NCBI RefSeq assembly: GCF_023028105.1
Contig: NZ_CP095491.1
Coordinates: forward strand, 2,542,001 to 2,606,000
DNA length: 64,000 nucleotides
Direction: 5' to 3'
Source: Halosolutus gelatinilyticus
Lineage (GTDB): Archaea; Halobacteriota; Halobacteria; Halobacteriales; Natrialbaceae
Shown: positions 35,419 through 43,659 of the stretch, piece by piece
How positions within the stretch are numbered: position 1 is the first letter of the stretch
How the letters are laid out: the number at the start of each line of letters is the position of its first letter
Program-made: the position numbers and the translations under genes
The notes under the pieces: model-generated
Seen by the model: only the letters and a program-made list of their open reading frames with translations
What the model was told of the DNA's origin: nothing
Database searches by the model: none

Positions 35419-37374
35419 ATGGTTGCCACACCATGCCAGATCCGATCACACGCGGTGGCGGCACCGATCGCCCGTTACGAGCTTCCCCGACGGGGCGTCG
35501 AGGTGGTGGCCGTGGCTAGTCCGGTCGAAATCCTGCTCGCGGCGACGCCGCTCGTTCTCGCGGGCGTCCTACTCGTCGGACTGCTGTGGCCCGCGACGCG
35601 GGCGATGCCGATCGCCTATCTCGCCGCGGTGGCGGTCGGGCTCGGCGTCTGGGGTATGCCGGGGGAGTATGTCGCAGCGGCCTCGATCGCCGGCGCGATG
35701 ACGGCGATCCAGATCCTTTGGATCGTCTTCGGCGCGCTGCTGTTGCTGTACACGCTGATGCAGGCGGGCGCGTTCGACAGGATCAACCAGGGCTTTGCGC
35801 AGATCAGCGACGATCGCCGCGTCCAGGTGATCCTGCTCGGGTTCTTCCTCGCGACGTTCATCGAGGGTGCGGCCGGATTCGGGACGCCGGCGGCGGTCGT
35901 CGCGCCGCTACTGCTGGCGCTCGGCTTCCCGGCGCTGGCCGCGGTGATCGCCGCGCTGATCGGCCACATCATCGCCGTGACCTACGGCGCCGTCGGGACG
36001 CCGATCATCATCGGGATCAAGGATCCGCTCTCGTCGACGGCCGCGACGGAGACGGCGATCACGGACGGTGGCTTTACCGTCGCCGACTACTCGCTCGAGG
36101 TTGCCGTCTGGGCGGCGACCTACCACACGCTGGTCGGGTTCCTCATGCCGCTGTTCGCCGTGGGAATGGTCGTCTACTTCTTCGGCGACCGGGAAGAGCG
36201 CAGCCTCGAACCGGCCTGGGAGGTCGCGCCGCTGTGTCTGTTCGCCGGGCTGGCGTTCGTGGTTCCGTACTGGCTCTCCGCCCAGGTAAGCGCGGAGTTC
36301 CCGTCGCTTCTGGGGTCGATGGTCGGCGGCGCGATCGTCGTCGGCGCCCTGAAAGCCGGCTACTTCGTGCCGGACGAGGAGTGGGACTTCCCGGACCGCG
36401 AGGAGTGGCCCGCCCACTGGGTCGGCACGATCGAGCCCGGAGAGTCGAGCAGCGGCGGCGTCGCTACCGGAACGGACGACGGCGCAGCGGTCGCCGACGG
36501 CGGCGCTGGTACGGCGTCTATCGGACGGACCGACATGTCCCTGCTTCGCGCCTGGACCCCGTACATCCTGCTCGTCGCGCTCCTGGTCGTCACGCGCGTT
36601 TGGGACCCGATCGCGGCGTTCCTGCAGGGCGAGCCGACGACTCTGCTCGGAGTGTCCCTCGAAATTCCGCCAGTCACCGTATCTCTGCCGGACGTCTGGC
36701 TGCTCGGCGGCAAGATCGAGATTCACCCGCTGTTGTTTTTCACTCGATGGACCGATATCGGCGGTGGAACCGGACTCGGCGGCGGGATCGACTGGATCTA
36801 CGTCCCGGGCTTCTGGCTCGTCCTCTGTGCGCTGCTCGCGATCCCGCTGTACCGGATGGACGGCGACCAGGTGACGGCCGCCTGGGGTGAGGCCCTGCGG
36901 AAGCTCGTTGCACCGTTCATCGCGCTCGTGTTCGTCATCGCGATGGTGCAGGTGATGCTCCAGTCCGGCGCGCACGCCGAGGGCACCGAGAGCATGATCT
37001 TCGTCCTCGCGCAGGCGACCGCCGACGCCGTCGGTCCGGCGTATCCGTTCATCGCCGCGCTCATCGGCGCCCTCGGGGCCGCGATGGCCGGCTCGAACAC
37101 CGTCTCGAACATCACCTTCGGCGGGTTCCAGTTCGAGGCCGCGAGCCAACTCGGCCTCCCCACGCAGCTCATCGTCGGCGCGCAGGCCGTCGGCGGCGCG
37201 ATCGGCAATCTCGTGGCCGTCCACAACGTCGTCGCCGCGCTCGCGACCGTCGGCCTCGTCGGCCAGGAGGGCCGCGTGATGCGGCTGAACCTGATCCCGC
37301 TGGTGTACTACGCGATCGGGGTCGGTGTCGTCGCGACGGTGTTCAGCTACGTCCTCTTCCCGGGGCTCTTCTAA
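35419..37374 (+). CDS. L-lactate permease (LctP family)
   Basis: Lactate/H+ (or Na+) symporter in the cytoplasmic membrane. The 651-residue protein is very hydrophobic with about 13-14 helices. It has the family motifs ATFIEGAAGFGTPAAVVAPLL in the first third and SNTVSNITFGGFQFEAA near the C-terminus, plus a hydrophilic Gly/Ala/Asp-rich loop of about 35 residues around position 360. The ATG at 35419 is used, but the recognisable family sequence begins about 30 codons later. GTG codons at 35503, 35506 or 35512 are alternative starts. Confidence 0.92.
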   Translation: MVATPCQIRSHAVAAPIARYELPRRGVEVVAVASPVEILLAATPLVLAGVLLVGLLWPATRAMPIAYLAAVAVGLGVWGMPGEYVAAASIAGAMTAIQILWIVFGALLLLYTLMQAGAFDRINQGFAQISDDRRVQVILLGFFLATFIEGAAGFGTPAAVVAPLLLALGFPALAAVIAALIGHIIAVTYGAVGTPIIIGIKDPLSSTAATETAITDGGFTVADYSLEVAVWAATYHTLVGFLMPLFAVGMVVYFFGDREERSLEPAWEVAPLCLFAGLAFVVPYWLSAQVSAEFPSLLGSMVGGAIVVGALKAGYFVPDEEWDFPDREEWPAHWVGTIEPGESSSGGVATGTDDGAAVADGGAGTASIGRTDMSLLRAWTPYILLVALLVVTRVWDPIAAFLQGEPTTLLGVSLEIPPVTVSLPDVWLLGGKIEIHPLLFFTRWTDIGGGTGLGGGIDWIYVPGFWLVLCALLAIPLYRMDGDQVTAAWGEALRKLVAPFIALVFVIAMVQVMLQSGAHAEGTESMIFVLAQATADAVGPAYPFIAALIGALGAAMAGSNTVSNITFGGFQFEAASQLGLPTQLIVGAQAVGGAIGNLVAVHNVVAALATVGLVGQEGRVMRLNLIPLVYYAIGVGVVATVFSYVLFPGLF

Positions 37375-37394
37375 GGTCTTTTCCGGGAGGACGA

Positions 37395-37580
37395 TTATCC
37401 CGTCGTCGATGAGGCCATTGGGTTCTTGGGGACGATGCCGACGATCACCTCGACGAAGTCGGGCGCCTCGGCTGGCTCAAACTCCACACCCTCTGCCAGG
37501 GTCAGCCCCGTTCCCGGGTTAACCGGGTTCGCCACGGCCAGCCCGGTGAACAGGTATCGAACGATACCTCCGCCAGTATG
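37395..37580 (-). pseudogene. Fragment of a dicarboxylate/amino-acid:cation symporter (DAACS)
   Basis: The minus-strand frame ending at 37395 encodes about 58 residues resembling the middle of GltP/DctA-type symporters. A LFTGLAVANPVNPGTGLTL stretch is followed by EAPDFVEVIVGIVPKNPM, matching the family's FI..IP.NP motif. It then stops abruptly at TAA. Upstream the similarity breaks off within a short palindrome (AGGTATCG-CGATACCT, 37552-37569), and only a different frame stays open. Start codon, first helices and the whole second half are missing. Confidence 0.55.
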
Positions 37581-37686
37581 AAAACGAGGTGTTTGTTGGC
37601 GTGTAACACCCTTTCGACTAGCGCTTCCACGACCGCGGTCAAAAAGGCTCGACTGGAATAACGATCGGCGGAGACGGGCGTCGCGA

Positions 37687-38505
37687 TCACACGCTCGGAA
37701 CGCCGACCAGCAGCGTGAACGCGGCGGCGGCGAGCAGGACGACGCCCCAGGCGAGGGCGACGTCATCGCTCTCGGGCGCCACGCGTTCGAGCACGACGAC
37801 GACCGTCAGGCCGATCATGACGGAGAGGTTCATCGACCCGAGCGCGACCATCACCGCGAACAGGGGCCAGGTGCAGCCGACGCAGTTGACGGCGTACTCG
37901 AGTCCCGTCCGGACCATGCGGGTGACGTCCGGATGGTGCGGGATCGATCGACAGCACGCACAGCGTTCGAGCAGATCGCGTTTCAGCGACGTGAACTGGT
38001 AGCCGCCGGCGAAGGCGAACAGGCCGGCGACCACCACCGATCCTGCGCTCCACCCGAGCGCGGATTCGGTCACCAGATCGTGAATCGGAACCACGTACTG
38101 GACCGCCAGCGGGACGGCCCCGACGAGCGTCCATACGAGCCCGTACGCGCCGAGGAAGGCGGCGATCGAGCGGATGAAGAGGGTCGAATCGTCACAAATC
38201 TCCTCACGATACCGTCGGACGGCGGGAACGAGCGACGGCAGCATCATCGCCAGCATCATCGTTCCCCATATGAGCAGGTACGCGGTGACGCCGGTGAGTC
38301 CGTTCGCCGTCGCCATCGCCTCGGGGACGCCGGGTGCGTCCATCGGCGCCTCGAGATCGGCCGGAGCGGGACCAAGGCCGGGAAGCCACCCTTCGAGCAG
38401 GACGAGCCACAGGAACGCGGCGAGCGAGAGCACGAACGTGTCCGCGAGCGGAGGGCTATCGAGATCGATACGACTAACGACGGTGCGAAGTGTATCGGAA
38501 ACCAT
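37687..38505 (-). CDS. DUF2182 integral membrane protein
   Basis: Predicted metal-binding membrane protein of the DUF2182 family. The 272 residues form about seven helices. The family features are the MMLAMMLPSL helix, the YQFTSLKRDLLERCACC segment with clustered cysteines, and the following NCVGCTWP motif with further cysteines. Methionine- and cysteine-rich helices suggest copper or another soft metal, though no function is established. It is the last gene of the minus-strand arm, 80 bp after the propeller gene. Confidence 0.85.
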   Translation of the reverse strand: MVSDTLRTVVSRIDLDSPPLADTFVLSLAAFLWLVLLEGWLPGLGPAPADLEAPMDAPGVPEAMATANGLTGVTAYLLIWGTMMLAMMLPSLVPAVRRYREEICDDSTLFIRSIAAFLGAYGLVWTLVGAVPLAVQYVVPIHDLVTESALGWSAGSVVVAGLFAFAGGYQFTSLKRDLLERCACCRSIPHHPDVTRMVRTGLEYAVNCVGCTWPLFAVMVALGSMNLSVMIGLTVVVVLERVAPESDDVALAWGVVLLAAAAFTLLVGVPSV

Positions 38506-38585
38506 CAGCTACGGTCGGTGGAACGGCGAGGAACCGCTGAACGGTCGGAGATCGCTTCGACTCGACAACGTGGAACCGAGATCGG

Positions 38586-39758
38586 TCACGGCGATCGATC
38601 GCGTTCGAGGATGACGCCGCCGGCGCCGACGGCGACGTCGACGGGGCTGGTCGCGAGTCCGCCGTCGACGTCGTCGCTCGATCGGGCGAGCGCGAGACCC
38701 TGCAACGATTGTTCGGTGGGGGTGTCCAGTTCGGCCCAGCGGACGCTCTCCTCGCGGCGGTAGATCCGTCCGCCGGTCGCGACCGCGACGGCGCCGGTAC
38801 CGCGCGCCTGGATCGCCTGGAGAGCGCCCTGGCCGACGTGCAGCGGCGTCCAGTTCTCGCAGTCGGGATCGTACCGGTAGGCGATGCCGTCGGCGCCGGC
38901 GATGTAGACGGCGCCGTCGCCGGCCCAGATATCCTGGAAGTCGACCTGCGCGTTCCGGACGCCGATCCGTTCCCACCGATCGGACGAGGTGCTCTCGGTA
39001 TCGGAGGTCGATTCGCCGTTTTCGTCTCGATCCGCGGATTCTCGGTACGCGCCGCCGCTGGTGTCGACGGCGCAGAATCCGTCCGGCCCGGCCGTCAACC
39101 CGGGAACCGTCGACCCGCCGCCGGGTTCGACCACGTCGCCCCAGGTCGGGCAGCCGTCCTCGACGGTGCAATCGAGCACCTCGCCGGAGCCGTTCGCGAT
39201 CCGGACGCGCTCCTCGCCGGTCGATCCGGTGACGGCGATCGCCTCCCAGGTGCTCGTCTTCTCCATCGGCGCCGAGTAGTCGCTGAGGCGCCCGTCGACC
39301 ACGTCGTAGCAGCCGAGCGCGCCGCTGTCGCCGGCGAACCAGAGCCGACAGCCGTCGTCGGTCGCCGCGACGTCGCGGAGGGTGTTTTCCGACACACCCG
39401 GCCCGCGCTCGAGGACGACCTGCCAACCGTCATCACCCCGGTGGAGCAGGAGCCCGCCCTCGCCGCAGGCGTAGGGTCCGTCGTGGCCGTGGACGACGGC
39501 GTGGAGGGCGCGCGACGTGGGCGATTCGGCGGCGCCCCATCCGCCGGTGCCGTCGTTCGTCCCGGTATCCGCGTCGTCGCTCTCGTCTCCATCCCCGTCG
39601 CTCGACCGATCGTCAGCGGCGTCGACGACCGGCAGCCGGACTTCGTCCTCGTTCGCGCCGTCGCCGCTCGAGTCGTCGGACGCCACCCGGTCCGGCAAGC
39701 CGACATCCTGGAGCCAGTCGAGCGCGTCGGACAGCGAGTCGTCGACGCGATCGATCAT
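38586..39758 (-). CDS. Cytoplasmic beta-propeller protein, paralogue of the lipoprotein at 50567
   Basis: A 390-residue acidic protein without a signal peptide. The first 80 residues contain a short amphipathic start (MIDRVDDSLSDALDWLQDVG) and a long Asp/Gly/Ser linker. Then come about six repeats of the BNR/Ycf48-like kind, for example YACGEGGLLLHRGDDGW and WFAGDSGALGCYDVV at 140-154. It shares ordered motifs with the lipoprotein encoded at 50567-51547, including GDSGALG and DYSAP.EKT. Its ATG overlaps the stop of the glutamate-dehydrogenase-like gene by 4 bp, so the two are probably made together. Confidence 0.75.
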   Translation of the reverse strand: MIDRVDDSLSDALDWLQDVGLPDRVASDDSSGDGANEDEVRLPVVDAADDRSSDGDGDESDDADTGTNDGTGGWGAAESPTSRALHAVVHGHDGPYACGEGGLLLHRGDDGWQVVLERGPGVSENTLRDVAATDDGCRLWFAGDSGALGCYDVVDGRLSDYSAPMEKTSTWEAIAVTGSTGEERVRIANGSGEVLDCTVEDGCPTWGDVVEPGGGSTVPGLTAGPDGFCAVDTSGGAYRESADRDENGESTSDTESTSSDRWERIGVRNAQVDFQDIWAGDGAVYIAGADGIAYRYDPDCENWTPLHVGQGALQAIQARGTGAVAVATGGRIYRREESVRWAELDTPTEQSLQGLALARSSDDVDGGLATSPVDVAVGAGGVILERDRSP

Positions 39759-41029
39759 CGAATCACCTCGTGGGCCGCCGCGACGCGGGAACAGCCGACG
39801 CTGTAGGCTGCCTCGCGCCAGCTCAGGTCGCACCGGTCGCGACGATCCCGGACATCGTCGACGGCGTCGGCGAGCGCGTACCGGAACTCGTTGCCCACGC
39901 GCGCGTCGCTCATTCGGTCGCGGCCGACGCTCTGGACCCACTCGAGGTGGGCCGCGATCATCCGACCGGCCGTCGCCAGCACCGCGGGGACGACGGTGAC
40001 GCCTCGCTCTTCGAGGGTGCGCTGGCCGCCGGGCGTCACGCTGCCGACGGTGCCCTCGACGACGAGATCGGCTCGAATCCCGTCGGCATTCTCGGCGGTC
40101 ACCGTCGTCGCGGGGTCGGCGAGGAGCAGGGCGTCGACGTCGTGCTCGAGGACGTTTCTCGTGCCGGTCACCGTCCCGCCGTCGAACTCCGCGAGCGTCC
40201 CCGGCCGCCGGAGGTAGCTGGGGGCGAGGTTCGTGTCGAGCCCCGTTTCGTCGGCGGCGGCGAGTCCCGCGCCGTCGCCGCACATCGCGACGATGGTCCC
40301 GCCGCGGAACTCGAGCAGTCGGGCGGCCGTCGAGCCGACGGTGCTGGTGCCGTAGACGGCGATCGTCGCGTCGGACAGCGGTCGAGCGCGGTCCGTCTCG
40401 AGGACGTCCTGGGCGACGGTCGCGACGCTGTGGGCTCCGGGCTCGGAGAGTTCGCGGAACCCGCCGATCGCCGGCGGTTTGCCGGCGACCGTCGCCCGAG
40501 CCGGAGCGTCGACGCGATCGGTGATGGCGTCGGCGATCCGCGCCATGGTTCGCCGATCGGTGCCGACGTCCGGCATGAAGACGTCGCCGTCGCTGTCGAC
40601 GCCGGTGATTCGGGTCGCGTACGCTCGAGTGAGCCGCGCCCGTTCGTCCCGGGAGAGTTCCGCGGGATCGACCGCGATCCCGCCCGCGGCGCCGCCGAAC
40701 GGCACGTCGGCGATCGCCGCGCTGACGGTCGCCGCGGCCGCGAGGCCGGCGCAGTCGTCGCCGTTCAGCGCGGGGAAGTACCGGTGCGGGCCCGCGGGCG
40801 GTCCGCGGACGGTCTCGTGGCGAACGCGGTACCCCTCGCAGACGTCGTACGCCCCGTCGTCGCGTTCGAACGGGACCGAAATCCGCTCGCGTTGACGCGG
40901 GTGGAGGAACCGCTGCTCGATGTCGTCGGGGAGGCCGAGACGGTGCGCGGCGGTTGTCGCGTACGTCCACGGCGCTTCGAGATCGGGTGCTGTTCGACTG
41001 GTGTCGTCCGAAGAACTGTATGCTGACAT
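39755..41029 (-). CDS. Glutamate-dehydrogenase-like protein lacking the catalytic lysines
   Basis: A 424-residue protein alignable over its whole length with hexameric Glu/Leu/Phe/Val dehydrogenases (YDVCEGYRVRHETVRG, then DVPFGGAAGGI, FMPDVGT and AGKPPAIGG). The three conserved lysines of the active site are replaced. GPYKGG is GPPAGP (Ala79), the TWK lysine is Ser103, and the GGAKGG catalytic lysine is Ala115. Asp154 of PDVGT is retained. The Rossmann motif is also altered (YGTSTVG). A working amino-acid dehydrogenase is therefore unlikely; a binding or regulatory role is more plausible. It is coupled to the propeller gene downstream. Confidence 0.82.
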   Translation of the reverse strand: MSAYSSSDDTSRTAPDLEAPWTYATTAAHRLGLPDDIEQRFLHPRQRERISVPFERDDGAYDVCEGYRVRHETVRGPPAGPHRYFPALNGDDCAGLAAAATVSAAIADVPFGGAAGGIAVDPAELSRDERARLTRAYATRITGVDSDGDVFMPDVGTDRRTMARIADAITDRVDAPARATVAGKPPAIGGFRELSEPGAHSVATVAQDVLETDRARPLSDATIAVYGTSTVGSTAARLLEFRGGTIVAMCGDGAGLAAADETGLDTNLAPSYLRRPGTLAEFDGGTVTGTRNVLEHDVDALLLADPATTVTAENADGIRADLVVEGTVGSVTPGGQRTLEERGVTVVPAVLATAGRMIAAHLEWVQSVGRDRMSDARVGNEFRYALADAVDDVRDRRDRCDLSWREAAYSVGCSRVAAAHEVIR

Positions 41030-41168
41030 TACGAATCGATGGGTTCGGATCAGTTGCATCGGCGATCGCGACCGTCAGCCGGCTGTGTCGAGAACTGCGT
41101 CCGGCAGCTGGCGAGAGCTGCCTCGAACCGACCCTCCGCGATCGCCGCCAGGAGCGGCCGCAGAGCGC

Positions 41169-41531
41169 TTACTGATCGCAGCGGAGACAGCGCCGTTCCC
41201 ACTCGTGGTGCTCCTCGAGTCGCTTGTTGGCTCGTGTACTGGGCCGATAGGCGTTGGTACGACCGTCGAGCGGGTACTTCTCAACGTACCCTTCTTCGAC
41301 GAGTTCGCCGAGGTTCTGGTAGAGCCGTCCCTGGTTGATCTCCTCGTCGTAGTAACAGTCCAGTTTGTCCTTGATGACGAGGCCGTGTGGGTTTCGGGCC
41401 GCGAGCATCCGAATGACGAACAGTTGGTCGCGCTTGAAGCCCGTGAGGTCCGTCAGCGGACGCGCACAGCCGGTCTTTTTTGTGCTCGATTCTTCACCGT
41501 CGTAGGCGTTCGATTGCGTGCGATTGGACAT
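41169..41531 (-). CDS. PadR-family transcriptional regulator
   Basis: A 120-residue winged-helix repressor. It has the PadR core (FKRDQLFVIRMLA, then GRLYQNLGELVEEGYVEKYPLDGRTNAY) and ends in a short CLRC pair. The pair might bind metal or respond to thiols, which is inferred. It is placed in the middle of the minus-strand arm, upstream of the dehydrogenase-like gene and downstream of the oxidase subunit I gene, so it may control this locus. Confidence 0.88.
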   Translation of the reverse strand: MSNRTQSNAYDGEESSTKKTGCARPLTDLTGFKRDQLFVIRMLAARNPHGLVIKDKLDCYYDEEINQGRLYQNLGELVEEGYVEKYPLDGRTNAYRPSTRANKRLEEHHEWERRCLRCDQ

Positions 41532-41615
41532 CGGTACGTCATCGGCGGCTCGGCCGCCGAAGCTACGCGCGGGGGTCGAACCCGCACCCGGCCGGACCGG
41601 ACGTAGCGGGCGGTC

Positions 41616-41942
41616 TCAGGGACCGTGTTCGAGCCGATGTTCCCGGTACAGAACGACGACGAACGCCCCGAGCGGGACGAGTCCGAGAACGACGAGCAAT
41701 AGCGCTGCGTAGATCGCCGTCGACAACCCGACCGCCGTCACGAAGTAGGCCAGAACGCCGATCGCGGCCGCGATCAGCAACAGGACGCTCGAGAGCACGA
41801 GGGCGAAGCTCACCTTGCGGAGCTGCCACTCGAGGTTCTCGGATCGGCGGAGCTGTTCGATGAGGACGACTGTCGGCGGGATCGTCAGCGCGATCAGTTG
41901 CAAGAGCATCAGTGCGACGTCGGTGTTTGCGGTGGTTGACAT
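41616..41942 (-). CDS. Small membrane protein, unknown function
   Basis: A 108-residue protein with about three predicted helices (about residues 10-28, 45-68 and 72-98) separated by a charged segment (EQLRRSENLEWQLRKV). Similar small proteins occur widely in haloarchaea without assigned function. It is 140 bp after the oxidase subunit I gene and 84 bp before the PadR gene, all on one strand. Confidence 0.65.
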   Translation of the reverse strand: MSTTANTDVALMLLQLIALTIPPTVVLIEQLRRSENLEWQLRKVSFALVLSSVLLLIAAAIGVLAYFVTAVGLSTAIYAALLLVVLGLVPLGAFVVVLYREHRLEHGP

Positions 41943-42081
41943 GGGCGTATGCTAGCGTGGTGCGGCAGTGGGCGGGCCGCAGGCATCTGCGGTGGTTCGA
42001 TGACGGTGCAGCCGCGTTCGACGGTGAGACAGCTGCGTTCGACAACGATGCAATCGCGACGGCGGCGGCTCGGCGTCGGTC

Positions 42082-43659
42082 CTACTCGGTCGACTCGGCC
42101 GCGGTATCCCACTCGCGAGCGTGCGATGGGCCGTCAGCGAGATCCCACGGGTCGGCGGGAGCGGACGCGGGCTCGCCGGCCCGCAGCGATCGGGCGAGGT
42201 TCCAGAGGAAGACGAGCTGGCCGCCGGCGATGACGTAGGCGCCGACGGTCGCGAGTTGCTGCAGCGGCGCGTACGTCGCCGGATACGTCGCGATGCGCCG
42301 CGGGAGCCCCGCGAGGCCGACGAGCAGGAGGGCGCCGAACGTGACGGCGACGCCGACGATCGTGAGCCGGACGTGCAGGCGGGCGAGCCCCGGCTCGAGG
42401 CGCCGTCCGGTCAGCAGGGGTGCCCAGTAGTATCCCCCGGCGACGAGCGCCAGTGCGACGAAGCCGGCGAGCAGCAGGTGAAAGTGCGCGACGACGTAGT
42501 AGGTGCCGTTGTACCGCACGTTGATCGGCACGACGGCGAGGAGGACGCCGGTGACGCCGCCGACGACGAAGAAGCCGACGGCGGCGAGACAGGCGAGCAT
42601 CGGCGCAGTGTGCCGAATCGCGCCGCCCCACAGCGTCGCGAGCCACGTGCAACACTTCGCCGAACTCGGCAGGGCGATCGCCAGCGTGACGACCATGAAG
42701 ACGACCCGAACGGACGGTCCCGTGGCGGCGACGAACAGGTGGTGTCCCCAGACGGTGAACGAGAGGACGCCGATCGCGAGCGTCGAGTAGACGGACGATC
42801 GCCACCCGAACAGCCGTCGACCGGCGAACCGCGGGAGGACGTGGCTGACGATACCCATCGGCGGTAACACCAGCACGTACACCAGCGGGTGGGCGAAGAA
42901 CCAGAACACCTGCTGCCAGCTCGTTGGCCCGCCGCCGGCGACGAAGTACGTCGTTCCGATCGTCCGATCGGCGAGCAACAGCGTCGCCGCGAACGCCAGG
43001 ACCGGAAACGCGACCACCGTCATCGCCGCGCTCGTCAGAACCGTCCAGGTGAACGTGTCCACGTCGCGCCACCGAACGTCGCGGCGCCACAGGATCGTCG
43101 CGGCGAGGTTCGCGGCGGTCGCCGCCGACCCAACGGCGACGAGCAGGAGTCCGACGAGTAGGGCGTCGACGGCGGGATTCCGCGACAGGGCGCTCAGCGG
43201 CGGGTACAGCGTCCACCCGGTCGCGACCGGCTCGAGGCCCGCCACACCGAGGATGCCGCCGAGGGTGCCCGCGCGGATCGCCAGCGCCGCCGGCACCTGC
43301 GACCAGAACGCCGCGGTGCCGAGCGCGGGGAACGCGGTCCCCTCGGCCTCGATCAGCGGCGGCACGGCGGCGTACGCGACGCCCCAGATCGCCGGCAGCG
43401 CGAACAGGAACAGCATCGTCAGCCCGTGGGTCGTGAAGAGGGCGTTGTAGGTCTCGGCCGAGACGAGATCCTGCCACGACGTGACCAGCGCCGTCCGGAG
43501 CAACAGGGCGTCGAACCCGCCCCACAGGCCGAACGCCAGCGCGAACCCGAGGTACCAGCGGGCGAGCCGCCGGTGATCGACCGCGACCCTCGTCGCGCCG
43601 GCCGACCCGATCGCGCGGGCCGCACTCTCGAGGGCGCGCCGCGGCGTGGACCGCGTCAT
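42082..43659 (-). CDS. Divergent heme-copper oxidase subunit I
   Basis: Catalytic subunit of a terminal oxidase. The 525 residues form about 12 helices with all metal ligands: His78 (low-spin heme), His257, His306 and His307 (CuB), His392 and His394 (heme a3 and heme a positions), Tyr261 and the K-channel Lys335. Several otherwise conserved A-type residues are changed. HPEVY is HPLVY (Leu259), the D-channel Asp is Gly107, and the His-Asp pair of the Mg/Mn site before TYYVVAHFH is Asn384-Gly385. It starts within the stop of the MFS-like gene (4-bp overlap). The likely subunit II is encoded at 51617. Confidence 0.88.
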   Translation of the reverse strand: MTRSTPRRALESAARAIGSAGATRVAVDHRRLARWYLGFALAFGLWGGFDALLLRTALVTSWQDLVSAETYNALFTTHGLTMLFLFALPAIWGVAYAAVPPLIEAEGTAFPALGTAAFWSQVPAALAIRAGTLGGILGVAGLEPVATGWTLYPPLSALSRNPAVDALLVGLLLVAVGSAATAANLAATILWRRDVRWRDVDTFTWTVLTSAAMTVVAFPVLAFAATLLLADRTIGTTYFVAGGGPTSWQQVFWFFAHPLVYVLVLPPMGIVSHVLPRFAGRRLFGWRSSVYSTLAIGVLSFTVWGHHLFVAATGPSVRVVFMVVTLAIALPSSAKCCTWLATLWGGAIRHTAPMLACLAAVGFFVVGGVTGVLLAVVPINVRYNGTYYVVAHFHLLLAGFVALALVAGGYYWAPLLTGRRLEPGLARLHVRLTIVGVAVTFGALLLVGLAGLPRRIATYPATYAPLQQLATVGAYVIAGGQLVFLWNLARSLRAGEPASAPADPWDLADGPSHAREWDTAAESTE

